From positions 11,830,506-11,894,505 of the forward strand of contig NC_053137.1 in assembly GCF_016808335.1 (NCBI RefSeq): a DNA stretch of 64,000 bases. Reading direction: 5' to 3'. Origin of the DNA: Panicum virgatum (Eukaryota > Streptophyta > Magnoliopsida > Poales > Poaceae). Under the pieces are notes generated by a model that was given only the letters and a program-made list of their open reading frames with translations, did no database searches and was not told where the DNA came from. The first letter of the stretch is position 1. The number at the start of each line of letters is the position of its first letter. Below, piece by piece: positions 33,331 through 45,086 of the stretch. The position numbers and the translations under genes are program-made.

Positions 33331-35606
33331 GGCTCAGGGCCTCAGGTTCATCTCCTCCCTCTATTTCTTTCTGGAACCTTTCCCTTCTCTCGGACTCTCC
33401 CTCCTCCCTTGCTCTTCCTTCCCTGGCGGCGACGACTGGGCGAGCGGCGGCGCCGTTTGTAACGTCTTCGCCCAGCTCTTTGCCGGCGACGAGCACCCAC
33501 AAGGTATGCCCGCCGCTTCTCTTTCCTCCTGCTGTGCGAGGCGGAGCACCCCAAACCCTAACAGAGCAGTTTGTATTCGGATCTGAATCCAGTCGTAATA
33601 TATTAGCTACTACCTACTAACTTTGATTATGTTTGCAAAAATTATCAGGTCCGCCCCCGCCAAGGCTTGATTAGGTTATTTATTACTCCTCGTCTGCAGT
33701 TTATTTCCTAGAAAATTTGGGGGGCTCTACTTTTTAATGTTCAGCATCGAATTTGACTGAGGCGGAGGTGGGGGCGATATAGATGAGTGGGCTTTTGTTG
33801 GGATAGGTGTGGATTATAGGTGTGGATTGCAGGTCGTGCTGGTCTTTTTCTTGGCACATGCTTGAGCACTGCTACTTCTGCTGAAACATGAGAACCTAGC
33901 AGAGGCTGGCTTTGTGAATGCCTCGTCTATTTATTTTTGGGTTCTTTTACATGCTGGTCCTTTTGTTGAATGAAGTTTAGACTGATGCTTGTTATGGCGG
34001 TAGAAAGTAGCCGGATCCAAGCCGCAACATAGAATTTTGTCGGGATTACAAGATCACACGTACTTGTGGACATGGCATGATGGGTGCTTGTTTAGCATCC
34101 CAACATTTGAAATCCAACTCCACCATGATGGGCAGTTTTCATTTAATTTCCATTTGTCCATGGTGGCAGTAGATGAACACTGCTCGCCACGTAATGAAGA
34201 TTTAGTCATGCAAACGTGCTGCCTCTTAATCTCAATTCCCATCTGCCCCTAAACCAGCCTTGCTTGCTAATCTGCATCTCTGCAAGTGCTGCTGAAAGGT
34301 GTCCTGCCACCATCAAAGCACCACCTCAAGTTCGACAGACTCAGCTAAGAATGGAGATTCATCCATAGATTTCTTTTGTTGGCTAGAAAGCCTTAACTAA
34401 TTGGACTGGTTTCAGTTTAACTTAATTTTGTTTTGGCTTATTTACTGTGAGCAATGAAGTCCAAACCACTCTTTCATACTCTCCTGTCTAATAGTGCAAA
34501 AAATGTGTCAGTTATTGGTAGGGAATTTCTTTTTAGTCATGGATCCTTTAATGAAACCCATCCATTTGATTTGGTCATCACCTCCATGCATTGTTTTAAT
34601 TTGAGATCCTGACAGATTTCATCATAGTGCTGAGTCCTGACATTCAAAGTGTTTATGGGTTTATTAAATGCCTTATGTTGTCAGAGTTAACATGATGTTG
34701 TCTTTCTACAGTCAAAACACATTATTGGATGACAGTTCAACCTATGACCCTTGAGCGCATATCTTAAGTTAGCATGATCTTGACTGTCTGTCAAAAATTT
34801 AGAGTTACCATGTGGCTAGCTGTTGCAGAGTTAGCATGTTGTCTATCCATGTCGAAAACCTTGACTGTAGATCCAAGTGTTCTTCCTTTTGATTGTGAGA
34901 TGCTGTAAATAGGAAAAGTTTGGACTATTCCACTTTATGTCCTGAATCTGGCTGATTTGAGAGATCAGCATTTCTTGTCTGTTTATGTAGTCCATCTTTC
35001 CTAAGATTTCTTCAAAACTTCAGTTGCAAAAGTTGCTTGTGATAATGAAATATATATTTTTTCCTAGCAGCTCTAGTTTGCTTCGAGAGTACAAATTTGG
35101 TGTCCTTGCAAGATGGACATTGTTAGTGCACTTGTCTATTTATGCAGGCTCTCTTTCGTAAGATTTTTTCAAAGTTTCAGTTGTAAGGGTTGCTTTTTGA
35201 TAATGAGCTGTATTTTTACCTAGCAGCTGTAGTTTGCATACCTTTTGTTTGAGAGTACAAATTTGGTGCCCTTGCAAAATGAGTTTACAGTTGTGGCCCC
35301 TTCTGCAACAAATAGGTTGTTCATGCTGTATGATTACAACCATTTACAGTTGTGTTTTTCTTTCTGGTAATCATTTATATTTTGCTAATCAAGTTTTGGG
35401 ATATAACTGTTTTATTCTCGTTTCCAGGTTTCGTCTCTATGGGGTTATTCAGGGGCAGCTTTACTCTCTTGGTGGGAATGGGATGCGGTATCTATATAGC
35501 TCAGAATTACAACGTTCCAAATGTCAAGAAGCTGTTCAACACCTACGTTTTCATGGCAAAGCACATCGAGGAAACCTACCGGAAGCCAAAGAAAGACGAT
35601 GATTGA
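33331..35606 (+). CDS. DUF4535 short mitochondrial-type membrane protein (55 aa) with 5-prime UTR intron
   Basis: The coding part is 35,439-35,606. It starts MGLFRGSFTLLVGMGCGIYI, a single membrane segment with a small N-terminal end, and ends HIEETYRKPKKDDD, a charged tail. This is the plant DUF4535 family, related to short transmembrane mitochondrial protein 1. An AG acceptor at 35,427 lies 11 bases before the ATG. A matching donor CACAAG|GTATGC at 33,503 ends a C/T-rich leader exon, giving an inferred 1.9-kb intron in the 5-prime UTR. The frame is open into the leader exon, but family members begin at MGLF, so the short start is preferred. The mRNA start is approximate. Confidence 0.85.
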
Positions 35607-36124
35607 TCCTTTTATATTGGTCTTCCCTGCTATGCTCGGGGAAAGTGGAGTACAGCTAACGTGATAGGAAACATTTTTGAATTGGCAAGGGCAATTTTGG
35701 TGATCGACAGGTTATGAACTATGGTGGATTATCTTGGTTAGTTGTGGAATTCAGTTCCTGTAAAAAAATGTTGGTCTGCTTTGACCATGAATATGTAGAC
35801 GAGCATTTCCTTTGGTCGTGTTCCTGTGCCTGGAAAATGCGCAGAACTTTGCAGCTGAAGTGTGGCGGTGGATAATCTCGCATCATAATATGAATGCACT
35901 GAAACATTTTGGCATGTTTAGGTTTGCTTTGTTTTCTTAAATTGCAGTTTGCCTGGATCTGTCACTATGGATGGTAAAATTTTTATTTGGCACTGGAATT
36001 GAGGGACTGTTCGTTTGCTCTTAAAATGACTCTTTTGCCCGCCCACCATATAGATTAAGCAAAATCGGCCCAACTCGGACAAACCGAGCAGAAATTCATG
36101 AGACTTCTGGCGTACCATCGCAGA
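35607..36124. other. 3-prime region of the DUF4535 gene and left flank of the large MULE
   Basis: Probable 3-prime UTR to about 35,930, then unremarkable sequence. The bases CCATCGCAGA at 36,115-36,124 are the left copy of the MULE target duplication. Confidence 0.5.
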
Positions 36125-36580
36125 GCGTTCTTTTCTTTTTTATATTTAAAAAAAATCAAAATTTTAAAAATATATGTCCGTTTTGAAAAATTTCAAAACT
36201 ACCTCCGGTCGCCCTATGGGGGCGACAGGCTCTAGATGTAATTTTTTTCTTCAAATTTGCAACGAGGTCCATGGCTGAAAAAAAATAAAAGGAGGGTCTG
36301 TCGCCCCCAACGGGCGACCGGTGGCCCCCACCCACAGGCGCGACAGGGGGGCTGTCGCCCCCCGGGGGACCGGGCCAAGCCCCCCTATATAAGCATCCGA
36401 CCCCGTTCCCTCCTCATTTGAGCCCGAAAATTCCACCAAAAATCCAGAAAAAAAGAGAGGGGTGAGGAGAAGGAAAGCGGCGAAGCCCTGCCGGATTCCG
36501 CACTTGTGATCTGCAGGTTATTACATTTAGTTTATGTATTTTTCCATTGGTATTGTAGAGTAATTTAATTTAATTAGTGC
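36125..36580 (+). repeat. Left TIR of the large MULE
   Basis: Inverted relative to 45,331-45,747. Contains at least five GTCGCCC-type motifs (36,208-36,365), probable transposase-binding or methylation-prone sites, then a TATA box and transcribed leader. Similarity ends near ATTTAATTTAATTAG at 36,577. Confidence 0.88.
36386..36393 (+). promoter_or_regulatory. TATA box in left TIR (transposase promoter)
   Basis: TATATAAG follows a GC-rich block and precedes a purine-rich leader ending in a CTGCAG|GTTATT donor at 36,516. The next suitable acceptor, TATACAG, lies three bases before the transposase ATG at 36,980. This predicts a spliced 5-prime UTR. Inferred from sequence only. Confidence 0.6.
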
Positions 36581-36647
36581 TATAATAGAACCATTTAAGT
36601 AGGAGTTTAATGATACTTTAGTTATAGTAGTAAATTAGTTTAGAAAA

Positions 36648-36853
36648 TTAGTACTACGCATTTATTATTACGATTGCAGTACTATTGGAGACGTGTTTAT
36701 AAATTAATTATGATTTAGAATAGAATTTGGCATATGCAGTATAGAATTTGTTAGTACTACGCATTTATTATTACGATTGCAGTACTATTAGAGACGTGTT
36801 TATAAATTAATTATGATTTAGAATAGAATTTGGCATATGCAGTATAGAATTTG
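36648..36853. repeat. 103-bp tandem duplication in the MULE leader intron
   Basis: Two copies (36,648-36,750 and 36,751-36,853) beginning TTAGTACTACGCATTTATTA. I see a single difference (ATTGGAG versus ATTAGAG). The near-identity suggests a recent duplication. Confidence 0.9.
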
Positions 36854-36979
36854 AGTGTCATCACGTAGTTATGAATACTTATACGTTGTAGTTGAATTCC
36901 ATACTTAGTTTTTACGGATTATTGAATAAGGTAGTGAAGTAAAGATTATAACTCGATAAGTATTCTGTGATATACAGAT

Positions 36980-39615
36980 ATGTCGAGCAAGATGCAGTTT
37001 CAAATATTTTATGGTGACTACAATGTTTTGTATGAGCCAAATGGAGTAGACCTTTCTGCCTTTAAGTGCACATCTAGCGCCATAGATAAACCTCTGGAAA
37101 GGAGTTTTGGTTCCATATGTAAGTGGCTGCAGTGTGGGTTCCGTGTTGATCCGTTGACACATGTGATGACCGTCCAGTCTCTTGTTAATTGGGAGGTAGA
37201 AAGTGATTTATGGGAATTGATGATGATACACAGCACTGATGACTGGCAGAAGTACATGCAAGCAGCTCTAGAGCGTGGGTGGCCTCTGGCCATTCTTGTT
37301 TAAATCCAAGAGAAGACACAAAATGAAATCCAACATGGTGCAGATCAAGCAACTCCGAGTATTCGAAGAGAGACCAATTATGTTGAGCAAGATGAGTCAG
37401 AAGAGATAGAGAACCAAAACATGGGACCACAGAGCCTTGCTGATGAGAGAGAGAGGATACATAGCATTGTGGACGAGATGGAGGCAGAAGACCAAACCGC
37501 AATAGAGATGGAAGAATATGAGGGCTCATCTGATGATGAGCAATACCCATTGCCAAAAGAGTGGAAGGAGCATGGTTTTGGCAGTCATGTCGCAGAAGAC
37601 GTACGAAATCAGGAGTGGGAGTACAGAGGAAATGAGGTAGTGCAAGGTGCAACATATCCAAACATTGAAGCCGTAAAAGATGCTGTGAGACTATGGGCAA
37701 TATCATTGAAACGAGAATTAAGAGTCGTAAAGTCTGGCAGTAAAGAATATGAGGTGAAGTGTGTGAATGATGGATATCCATGGCGAGTACATGCATTCAA
37801 GGGAAAATGGAAGTCGAACCGGAAATGTTCCATTGTGACAGAGCACACTTGTTTGCTGTCAGAAGTTCTTCCCTCGCATCGGAATATATCATGCGACTTT
37901 GTTGCAAAGCAAATATATGGGTTGATTATGGACAACCTAAATTATGAGCCAAAAATAATTGTTCGATACATTGAGCAGACTTACCAGTACACCATTAGTT
38001 ATTTGAAGGCATGACGGGCTAAACAAAGGGTGTTCGAGATGCGGTTCGGCACATACGAGGCATCATATGATAACTTACCTCGTATGTTATCCCAGGTTGC
38101 TGCTAGAAATCCTGGAAGCTTTTATGACACATATCTCGTACCAGCCGTGACTAGGGGCAAAGAATTATGCAACGAGCCTTCTTTTGCATAGGTGCTTGTG
38201 TTAGAGTATTTCAGTGTTGTCTTCCGGTGATCTGCATTGATGGCACATTTCTGACTGGAAGGTATAAAGGTCAGATACTCACCGCAATCGGGGTAGATTG
38301 CAATAACCAAATAGTTCCGCTCGCATTTGCATTTGTTGAGAATGAGAACTTAGACATTTGGTATTGGTTCCTTGAACGAGTGAAGGTTCATGTTGTTGCT
38401 GCACGTCCAGATGTGTGCCTTATTAGTGATAGGCATGCAGGTCTGCTGCAATCAATACTGAAATTGCAACGTGGAACTGCGACAACGCCTCCATTGTGGC
38501 CCGATGTCCAAAACAGGTGGTGCATTAGGCATATGGGTGCAAACTTCTATGACCACTTCAAGAACAAGGATCTTAAGAACCTGTTTAAGAGGTTGTGCAC
38601 CCAAAATCAATAGAGAAAATTCAATGCATTATGGCAGATGTTTGATCAGTTGACTGCAGAGCTAGTGAAGGCAAGGGCATCAGGACCAGGCACGAGTCAG
38701 GCTGCAGAGGCTAGGGATTCAATTGAGAAGCCATTTTCACACTGGATTCGAGGTGCACCTAAGGAGAAATTGTCATTCCTTTATGATACCAACGGAATAC
38801 GGTATGATATTCAGACAACGAACCATGCAGAGTGTTTCAATATGATTATGCGTTCTTGTCGTGTCTTTCCTCTTGTGGGAATTGTTGAGTTCATCATATA
38901 TGGGTGCATGAAGTATTTCAGAGAGCGCTACATGGCTGCAAGCATAAACATCAGCAACTCCCAAATTCAGTTTTGCACAAGAGTGACACAATATATGCAA
39001 GAGAAGAATGAAAAGGCCAAACTGCACCGCGTCATATCGACAGGTACAATGGAGCATAGATTTGAGGTTCTATGCAAGGATAGAACTGGTCGTGGTATCC
39101 GTAGAGATAGGGTGGTACAGGAGAGTTTGATTACAGTAGATGGCAAAGTCTTCTGCTCCTGCATGAAGCCTAAGTTATTGCATTTGCCATGCTCGTATCT
39201 CATTGCGGCATGTGCAGAGTCTGGGTTGCAGCCAGGAGTATTTGTTTCACCTTACTTCAGCAAAGAAGCAGCTCTATCCACCTGGGGACATGAGGTATAC
39301 CGGATTGGAATAGTGGGGCCTTTCATTCAGGATAATGAGAATAAGATGTTTATTCATGATCCAGCCACTAAGAAAGGCAAAGGCTGCCGCCAGACACGTC
39401 GTATTCGCAATGGTATGGACGAGTCCGAAGCAAGCAAGGCACAAAAGCGTTGCAGCCAATGTGGAACTTTGGGTCACAACTACAAGAAGTGTCCTCAGAA
39501 TGCACTTCACGATGCTGCTGACGTCGGTCCTTCCGGAAATCCTAGAGATGGAGCACCTCCTACGTTCAGACGACCATCGGCGAGAATTGCTCGTGGAAGG
39601 CATTCGGTGTCATGA
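36980..39615 (+). pseudogene. MURA-type MULE transposase, disabled
   Basis: Starts MSSKMQFQIFYGDYNVLYEP at ATG 36,980. Blocks in order: an acidic linker; the MuDR DNA-binding region (AVRLWAISLKRELRVVKSGS, YPWRVHAFK); the DDE domain with first Asp in ICIDGTFLTG, second Asp in LISDRHAG and Glu in TTNHAECFN; a SWIM finger (CSCMKPKLLHLPCSYLIAAC); and a zinc knuckle (CSQCGTLGHNYKKCP). Lesions: TAA at 37,301, TGA at 38,012 (where Trp is expected before RAKQRVFEMRFG), a frameshift near 38,150-38,167, and TAG at 38,611. The SWIM His is Tyr (PCSY, a CAT-to-TAT change). At least four lesions exclude a functional product. Confidence 0.9.
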
Positions 39616-39622
39616 TCCATAA

Positions 39623-39815
39623 TTGTATCGAACATATTTGTAATATGTAGTAATCGTGCGTCCAGTTTGTATGGAACATATCTGTAATGTATAAATATCG
39701 TGCGTGGAGTTTGTATCGAACCTATCTGTAATATATAGTAATCGTGCGTGGAGTTTGTATCGAACCTATCTGTAATGTATAAATATTACGCGTCCAGTTT
39801 GTATGAAACATATAT
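39623..39815. repeat. About four tandem copies of a 44-45 bp unit
   Basis: Units contain CGTGCGTCCAGTTTGTATGG or CGTGCGTGGAGTTTGTATCG followed by AACCTATCTGTAATGTATAA. They lie between the transposase stop and the PMD gene and repeat TGTAAT/TATAAA motifs that could act as polyadenylation signals. Confidence 0.8.
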
Positions 39816-39851
39816 GTACCTATGTGTTCTCATATATTTTTGAATGCAGGT

Positions 39852-42522
39852 ATGGAGATGGACTCCTTGCTAGACCCAGTTATCGACTCGAGCCACATGT
39901 CTTACTTTGCAGCAGTTGAGCACCGAGCCCTAGAGGTGCTACGTCCTCGTCCACCCGGGGAGGCGATCTCTATACACCACGATTAGTGTGACAGGTATGT
40001 AATGAAATATTATTGTTTATCACTTATATATTGGTCGGTATTCCTTTGTTTCGATAATTTTGTTTATTGCAGGTTACGTGAGGCTGGTCTACTGACTCTG
40101 AGCCGTCTTGTCGAGGGTGGGCCTATTCAGCTCGACCGATCCCTCCTGACGGCGCTCGTTGACAGATGGAGGCCGGAGACACACACGTTCCACCTCCCGT
40201 GTGGGGAGATGACTCCTACGCTGCAGGACGTGGCCTACCTCCTCGGCCTCCCTATCATCGGGGAGGCTGTAGGTCCGCGTGTGGTGGCGGCCTCGTGGAA
40301 GGATGACCTGGAGGCCCGTTTTGCCCTGGTTGACCTTGTGGAAGAAGCAGGTCCGATCAACCCGCACCCGCGAGCAGCAGGTCCTTCGAATACCTGGTTC
40401 CTACAGTTTACAGTACGTATTCGTTCCATATTTAAATTTAATTGTTACAATTCACATGTTCCATTGTCAGTTGAAACCATTAATCTTAATTGTTTATGCA
40501 GCCTGCCCTGTTGGCTGCGGATGCCGACGAGTACAGTGTGACCAGATCGCTGGAGGCGTACCTACTTTGGTTGTTTGGTTACATCATGTTCAACAACACT
40601 CATGGCAACTCGGTGGATAGGATTCTCCTTCCGTATGCACGGGAGATTGCAGATGGGGACGAGGACGTACCGCCCTACAGCTGGGGTGATTCGGTACTTG
40701 CAGCCACTTACCGTGGACTCTGCGACGGCTGCATGAAGACACATGGGAACGCTATCCTGGCAGGGTGCCCACTACTGCTACAGCTTTGGTCGTACGAGAG
40801 GCTAGCCGTTGGTCGGCCCATGGTCAGCCACGAACCTTACCACGGGGCCATGTATGGCGACGAGGAGGACGACAGGCCCACTATGGGAACTATCTGGATC
40901 TGGCGTCAGGTACGTTCGCAACAAATCTAATTTTGTTATTCATTGTTACATGATGCATTAGCTCACTTTTAATTTTACTTATTCGGAATGCAGAGGTCCT
41001 GGGCGCATGCGCAGGTTAGACGCGCATATCCTGAACTTGTTTCGGAGCTCGACATGCTGACGCCCGAGGACGTTGTCTGGGAGCCTTACAGCCCAGAGGC
41101 TGTGGCTACCCGTGCACCAGCAGGCCTGTCTTCGCACTGCTCCGCGAATGCGAGCATGTGGCTTACTACAGCCGTCCTAGTTTATGACATCGCGGTTGAG
41201 GCATATTGCCCCTGGAGATTCAGGAGACAGTTTGGGCAGCGCCAGGAGTTTCCGGTGCCCACTGCGTTGGAGCGTGTCAGTCGCCAGGACCACAGGTAAT
41301 TATGAATGAACTTGGCTCATACATTCGTGTCGAATTTAACGATTCTTCGTGGTCCACTTTTGTAGGTTGTCAAGGAGTGGCTTGCCGTGCTCTGATGATT
41401 GGCTCACCAAGATGCAGCCATGGGTGGACCAATGGGAACAGGCAGACGAGCACTTGGTCCATCCAACAGGACCACACACAGACAGCTCCTTTAGGGCTTA
41501 CCTCACCTGGTACTTACCCCGGACTCGGGCTCGTCTGGTTTATGTTGACACTCACCCACAGCCACACCCGAGGCCTCAGGATGGCTATGCCCGGCACCAC
41601 GTGGAGGCACTAGCTGGCGCGGTGAGTCTCTTGATCATATTTGCATATATATATATATATTCATAAGATAATTCATGTGTTTCTAACTGTTCCTTTATTG
41701 AATGGATGCAGTTTCGCCTTTGCAACATGATGGAGACGGACTGCTCGACTTACCTGACGAGGGTACGTGCCGGATCCCCAATGACCCAGTTTGAGCAGAC
41801 AGAGGCATGGTCGAAGCAGCGTGACCAGTTGCGTCAGATAGTGCACAACTTGGGAAGCCGTGTGCAGTACGAAGACAGCCACGGGTCGTCCCAGGCCTCG
41901 TCGTCGTTCCCGTGTCCGTCGACCGTGCACGGGCCGACGTCGCGGTTCTTCCCAAGTGCAGGTAACGTACATATCTCTTTAAAATTAGATCAATTATTCC
42001 TACATATTTACTAATATCACAAACAGGATACGATCCAGCTACTGCGTTCGGTTATACTGGAATGTTTAGAGGGACAGCACCAGTTGGCGGATCGTATCCA
42101 GGGATGGTACCGGGGCCACAGATACCGGCCTACACAGATTAGTTTATGTTTCATATTTCGGTTTCTACATGTCATGACGAAAGACACGAGCGTACGCTAA
42201 CATCCGCATTTTATGCGTAGGATTCTACCCCGATGCGGGCGCCGGACCTTCTTCTTCCTCCTTTCGACCAGATAACGAGGGCTTCACCTTAGATAACCTC
42301 GACAGCTTGACTCCAGAAGAGCCTGCCGCGCAAGGTGACCCCGATGTCTTGGGGTATTCACAGCTAGGAGGAGCACCACTTGGGATCTCTCAGCAGCAGA
42401 CACCACAGCCCCTTGCGCGTCCTGAGCGACAGGTGAGGTCTCCGGATGTTCTCACCTACTCCGAGGGCCATGTCCGTGCCCAGCAGAGGGCTAAGAGGGT
42501 CCGACGCCCTAGGGGTGGTTAG
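39852..42522 (+). pseudogene. Plant mobile domain (PMD, MAIN/PP7L-like) gene within MULE
   Basis: Seven phase-consistent GT-AG exons: 39852-39994, 40073-40412, 40502-40909, 40994-41295, 41366-41621, 41712-41961, 42027-42142. A further open segment at 42222-42522 (ending KRVRRPRGG) cannot be joined cleanly. Domain evidence: LREAGLLTLSRLVEGGPIQL, LVDRWRPETHTFHLPCGEMT, LQDVAYLLGLPIIGEAVGPR and YLLWLFGYIMFNNTHGNSVD, the classic PMD blocks; later DTHPQPHPRPQDGYARHH and a Ser/Pro-rich tail. PMD proteins such as Arabidopsis MAIN and MAIL1 act in silencing of transposons and in genome stability. An acceptor GCAG lies two bases before the ATG, so an upstream exon is likely. A single in-frame TAG at 39,984 (codon 45) is the only lesion I find in the first seven exons. 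Confidence 0.85.
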
Positions 42523-43334
42523 ATATATTTGATGTTTGTATCTCTGATGTTTATTTGTAATGAGATAGTTGTGGACTGCTTATTTGTATCCGATGTTTAT
42601 GATTGTGCTAGTTTACTTGTCATTTATTTCTATAGATTCTATTGATGTGAACTTGATATGTTTGTGGGTTCCATAATGCTCGTGAAATAAGGGAAGTTCT
42701 TGCGAATTTTTTCCGTGATTTAATGAAGGACAAGTTAGGTGCGGTAGGAGTTAGCGGCCGAGATCCGCCGACGATGATGACGACTACACGCTCGAATAGC
42801 TCAAAATAGGAACCATAGTGTATCTAACTGCGAGTACGAGATCACAGGTTGCCACTGCTCAACACGGCGATCACGGGTTTCCCAAATGTCGCATTCTTTG
42901 CCCAGACATACGTGACAAAAGACGACAACCCAATAGCAGTGCCCTTCCACCATTTCAAAAAGATGTGACAACACGGCAACCACACCAGCTCACCTTCAAA
43001 GCAGACTCTCTGGCGAGGACGACGGAACTGTCATTCTACAACGAAGGTCTGTGGCGTGTAGTGGGGAAGGCGGCATCTAAGCGCGATCGACCGAGCGACA
43101 GCAATGCAGTGCTGTGAGTCTGCATGCACAGAGATGCATCGAGTAGTCATTTTGATAATCGAATCTAGCCTTTTCAGTGTTAGGTCAGCTAGCCTCTTCA
43201 CTGTGTTGTCATGTAGGCTTTTTAGGTGCATTTACACTCCACACTCCGGGTATCAGACCTTTGAGCGCTTATAAAAACTCCGAAGTTTGTGAACTCCCAG
43301 CAGCACTCAAACACCAAAGCTCATTGTATACCCA

Positions 43335-44011
43335 ATGCCTGGAGGTGAGTCTAGCAGGAAGAATTACTACGGTTTTGGGAAAGGAAATGGGAGAAGAAAG
43401 GGAGACCCCATAATATGGGAGGGGCCTTTTGAACCTGATTCCTTTCCGGAACCATTGTTTGAGTTTCCGCCACAGCATAAGAGTGAATTTACCAATGAAA
43501 CTCCTCTTTGACAATACGATAACGTAGAGAACCGTGGCCAAAATGCAGACATTGTGAGGACTGCTTAGTGCAGATGTGCACCGACGGGATGGATGGCGGT
43601 CGACGTTTCTTTAAATGTCCACACGCATGGGTAATACTCGGTTGTTTCATTTCTTTATCTTCAATGAGACACCTTACATGAAATTTGTTTTGTAGTCTTC
43701 CGATGCTCCAGAAAACTGTGGTTTTACTAGGTGGGTCGATCCTGCACCAATTGATTCTGTTCAGGAGTTCATCGAGTACCTCCAGATAAAGATCTTTGAT
43801 CTGGAATGCAAGGTGAACCATTATGAGGAAGTGAGCGAGGGTAACAAAGACGACGAAAATGATGATACCAGCAATGCTGCCGGTTCATAGGATGAACCAT
43901 GCACTATTCCTTACTGCAACTGACCTTGTCACAAGAAGAAGGGCCCTGTGCCTCTGGCACCACTGCGGAGAAGGCTCAACACAGTTTGCTACGTGGGGGT
44001 ACGGCTACTAG
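43335..44011 (+). pseudogene. GRF-type zinc-finger gene within MULE, damaged
   Basis: Exon 1 (43,335-43,630) starts MPGGESSRKNYYGFGKGNGR; exon 2 starts at 43,696 after TTTGTAG. The GRF finger spans the intron: CRHCEDCLVQMCTDGMDGGR, RFFKCPHAW | SSDAPENCGFTRWVDP. A short helical tail follows (DSVQEFIEYLQIKIFDLE), then an acidic end. GRF fingers bind single-stranded nucleic acid in enzymes such as APE2 and NEIL3. Exon 1 is one base short and has a TGA at 43,509 just before the finger. Exon 2 meets TAG at 43,888, but recognisable sequence (PCHKKKGP, GEGSTQFATWGYGY) continues to 44,011 with further breaks. It is therefore decayed. Confidence 0.72.
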
Positions 44012-44580
44012 GACTACCCTAGTGCTAGTGACATGCTGCATCGTTGTGTTTGTTGTGTTTTTTTAAATAACATAAGGCATGCTAGGTTAGTCCGGAATCT
44101 GTTTACCGTAGTTTGCAACGGGTTCTGCCATGCCACTGCATGTGTGATGTGTGTTTCATTATCGTTGTATTATGATGTAAAATATGATGGTTCACATTAT
44201 GTAATGTATTTCTTAGTTTTTATTTCTTATCATTATATTAATTAAATGTGTGCTTTTTAGTATTCTAGTGACATGAAAAGCTCCGAAAATATTAAGGACA
44301 AGTTCAAACATTTCATAGATTCCCGGCTACAACTGCAAATTAATGGTAAAATTTACAACACACAGAGTCAAGCTCTCAACTGAAAACATAAACAACTAAT
44401 TGCAATGGCATGTGCATGCGACAAGGTAATTTCTTGTTGCATCTGAACCTACCATGCCTTATGGAATGTAAAATGCCGGGATTACATGGTACTACTCTAC
44501 TGAGTGCACCGAGGATATTTGCCCTTCCTAATATATTCGGGACCGGCTTCCTTCGCACAGCGTGCCCTCTCTCGCTTTCT

Positions 44581-45086
44581 CTACCTGTCAGCTTCACATT
44601 CGGCCGCCACCTTACGATCCACCTCCTCCATCCTCTTGTGGATCTCTTCTTGCTCTTTCTTGCGCTTCTCCTCTTGCTGTTCCTCGTGCTTCATTCGACG
44701 CCAATGTTCTGCAGCCCACCTTGCTTGTTGTTCCACAAAGTCCTTTGCCTGCTGCGACTGCACGGTGTCGAACCACTGCATAAAATCACAAAGAGGCGGA
44801 GGAGACTTTGTCCAACAAAAGTTAGAATCATAACTCAATGTTAGGTCACAAAGAAAAATAGTGTATGTTGTCCTGCTACCTTGGCCCGGTCTTTGCCGTA
44901 TCGCTTAGGTGGATCATATTCGTAGTTCTCACACATAAAAAACCTCATGCCGTAGTCATCTCCTAAAACCTCAGATTGCATGAACTTGCATAACGAACCG
45001 CAGAAGCACATTGGCACATCAATTCCTTCAGGTACGGTGGCTACACACTTGCTCCACGGAATGTAGGTTGATCCTGACGAAGACAT
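44581..45086 (-). CDS. GRF-type zinc finger plus coiled-coil protein of the MULE (143 aa)
   Basis: Two exons, 45086-44880 and 44805-44581, with donor AAG|GTAGCA and acceptor CAAAG. The ATG at 45,086 gives MSSSGSTYIPWSKC. A GRF-like finger is split by the intron: MCFCGSLCKFMQSEVLGDDY, RFFMCENYEYDPPKRY, then after splicing SPPPLCDFMQWFD. The C-terminal half is highly charged and helical (EEQQEEKRKKEQEEIHKRME), a predicted coiled coil. No stop or frameshift is seen, so this is the one intact frame in the element. It runs toward the other three genes and is served by the TATA box in the right TIR. It occupies the position mudrB has in MuDR but is unrelated to it as far as I can see. Confidence 0.78.

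Noticed and set aside
39852..42522. PMD gene as an independent host gene interrupted by transposon ends
   Set aside because: It lies wholly between the TIRs and the 10-bp TSDs of the MULE, and no second set of ends separates it from the transposase.
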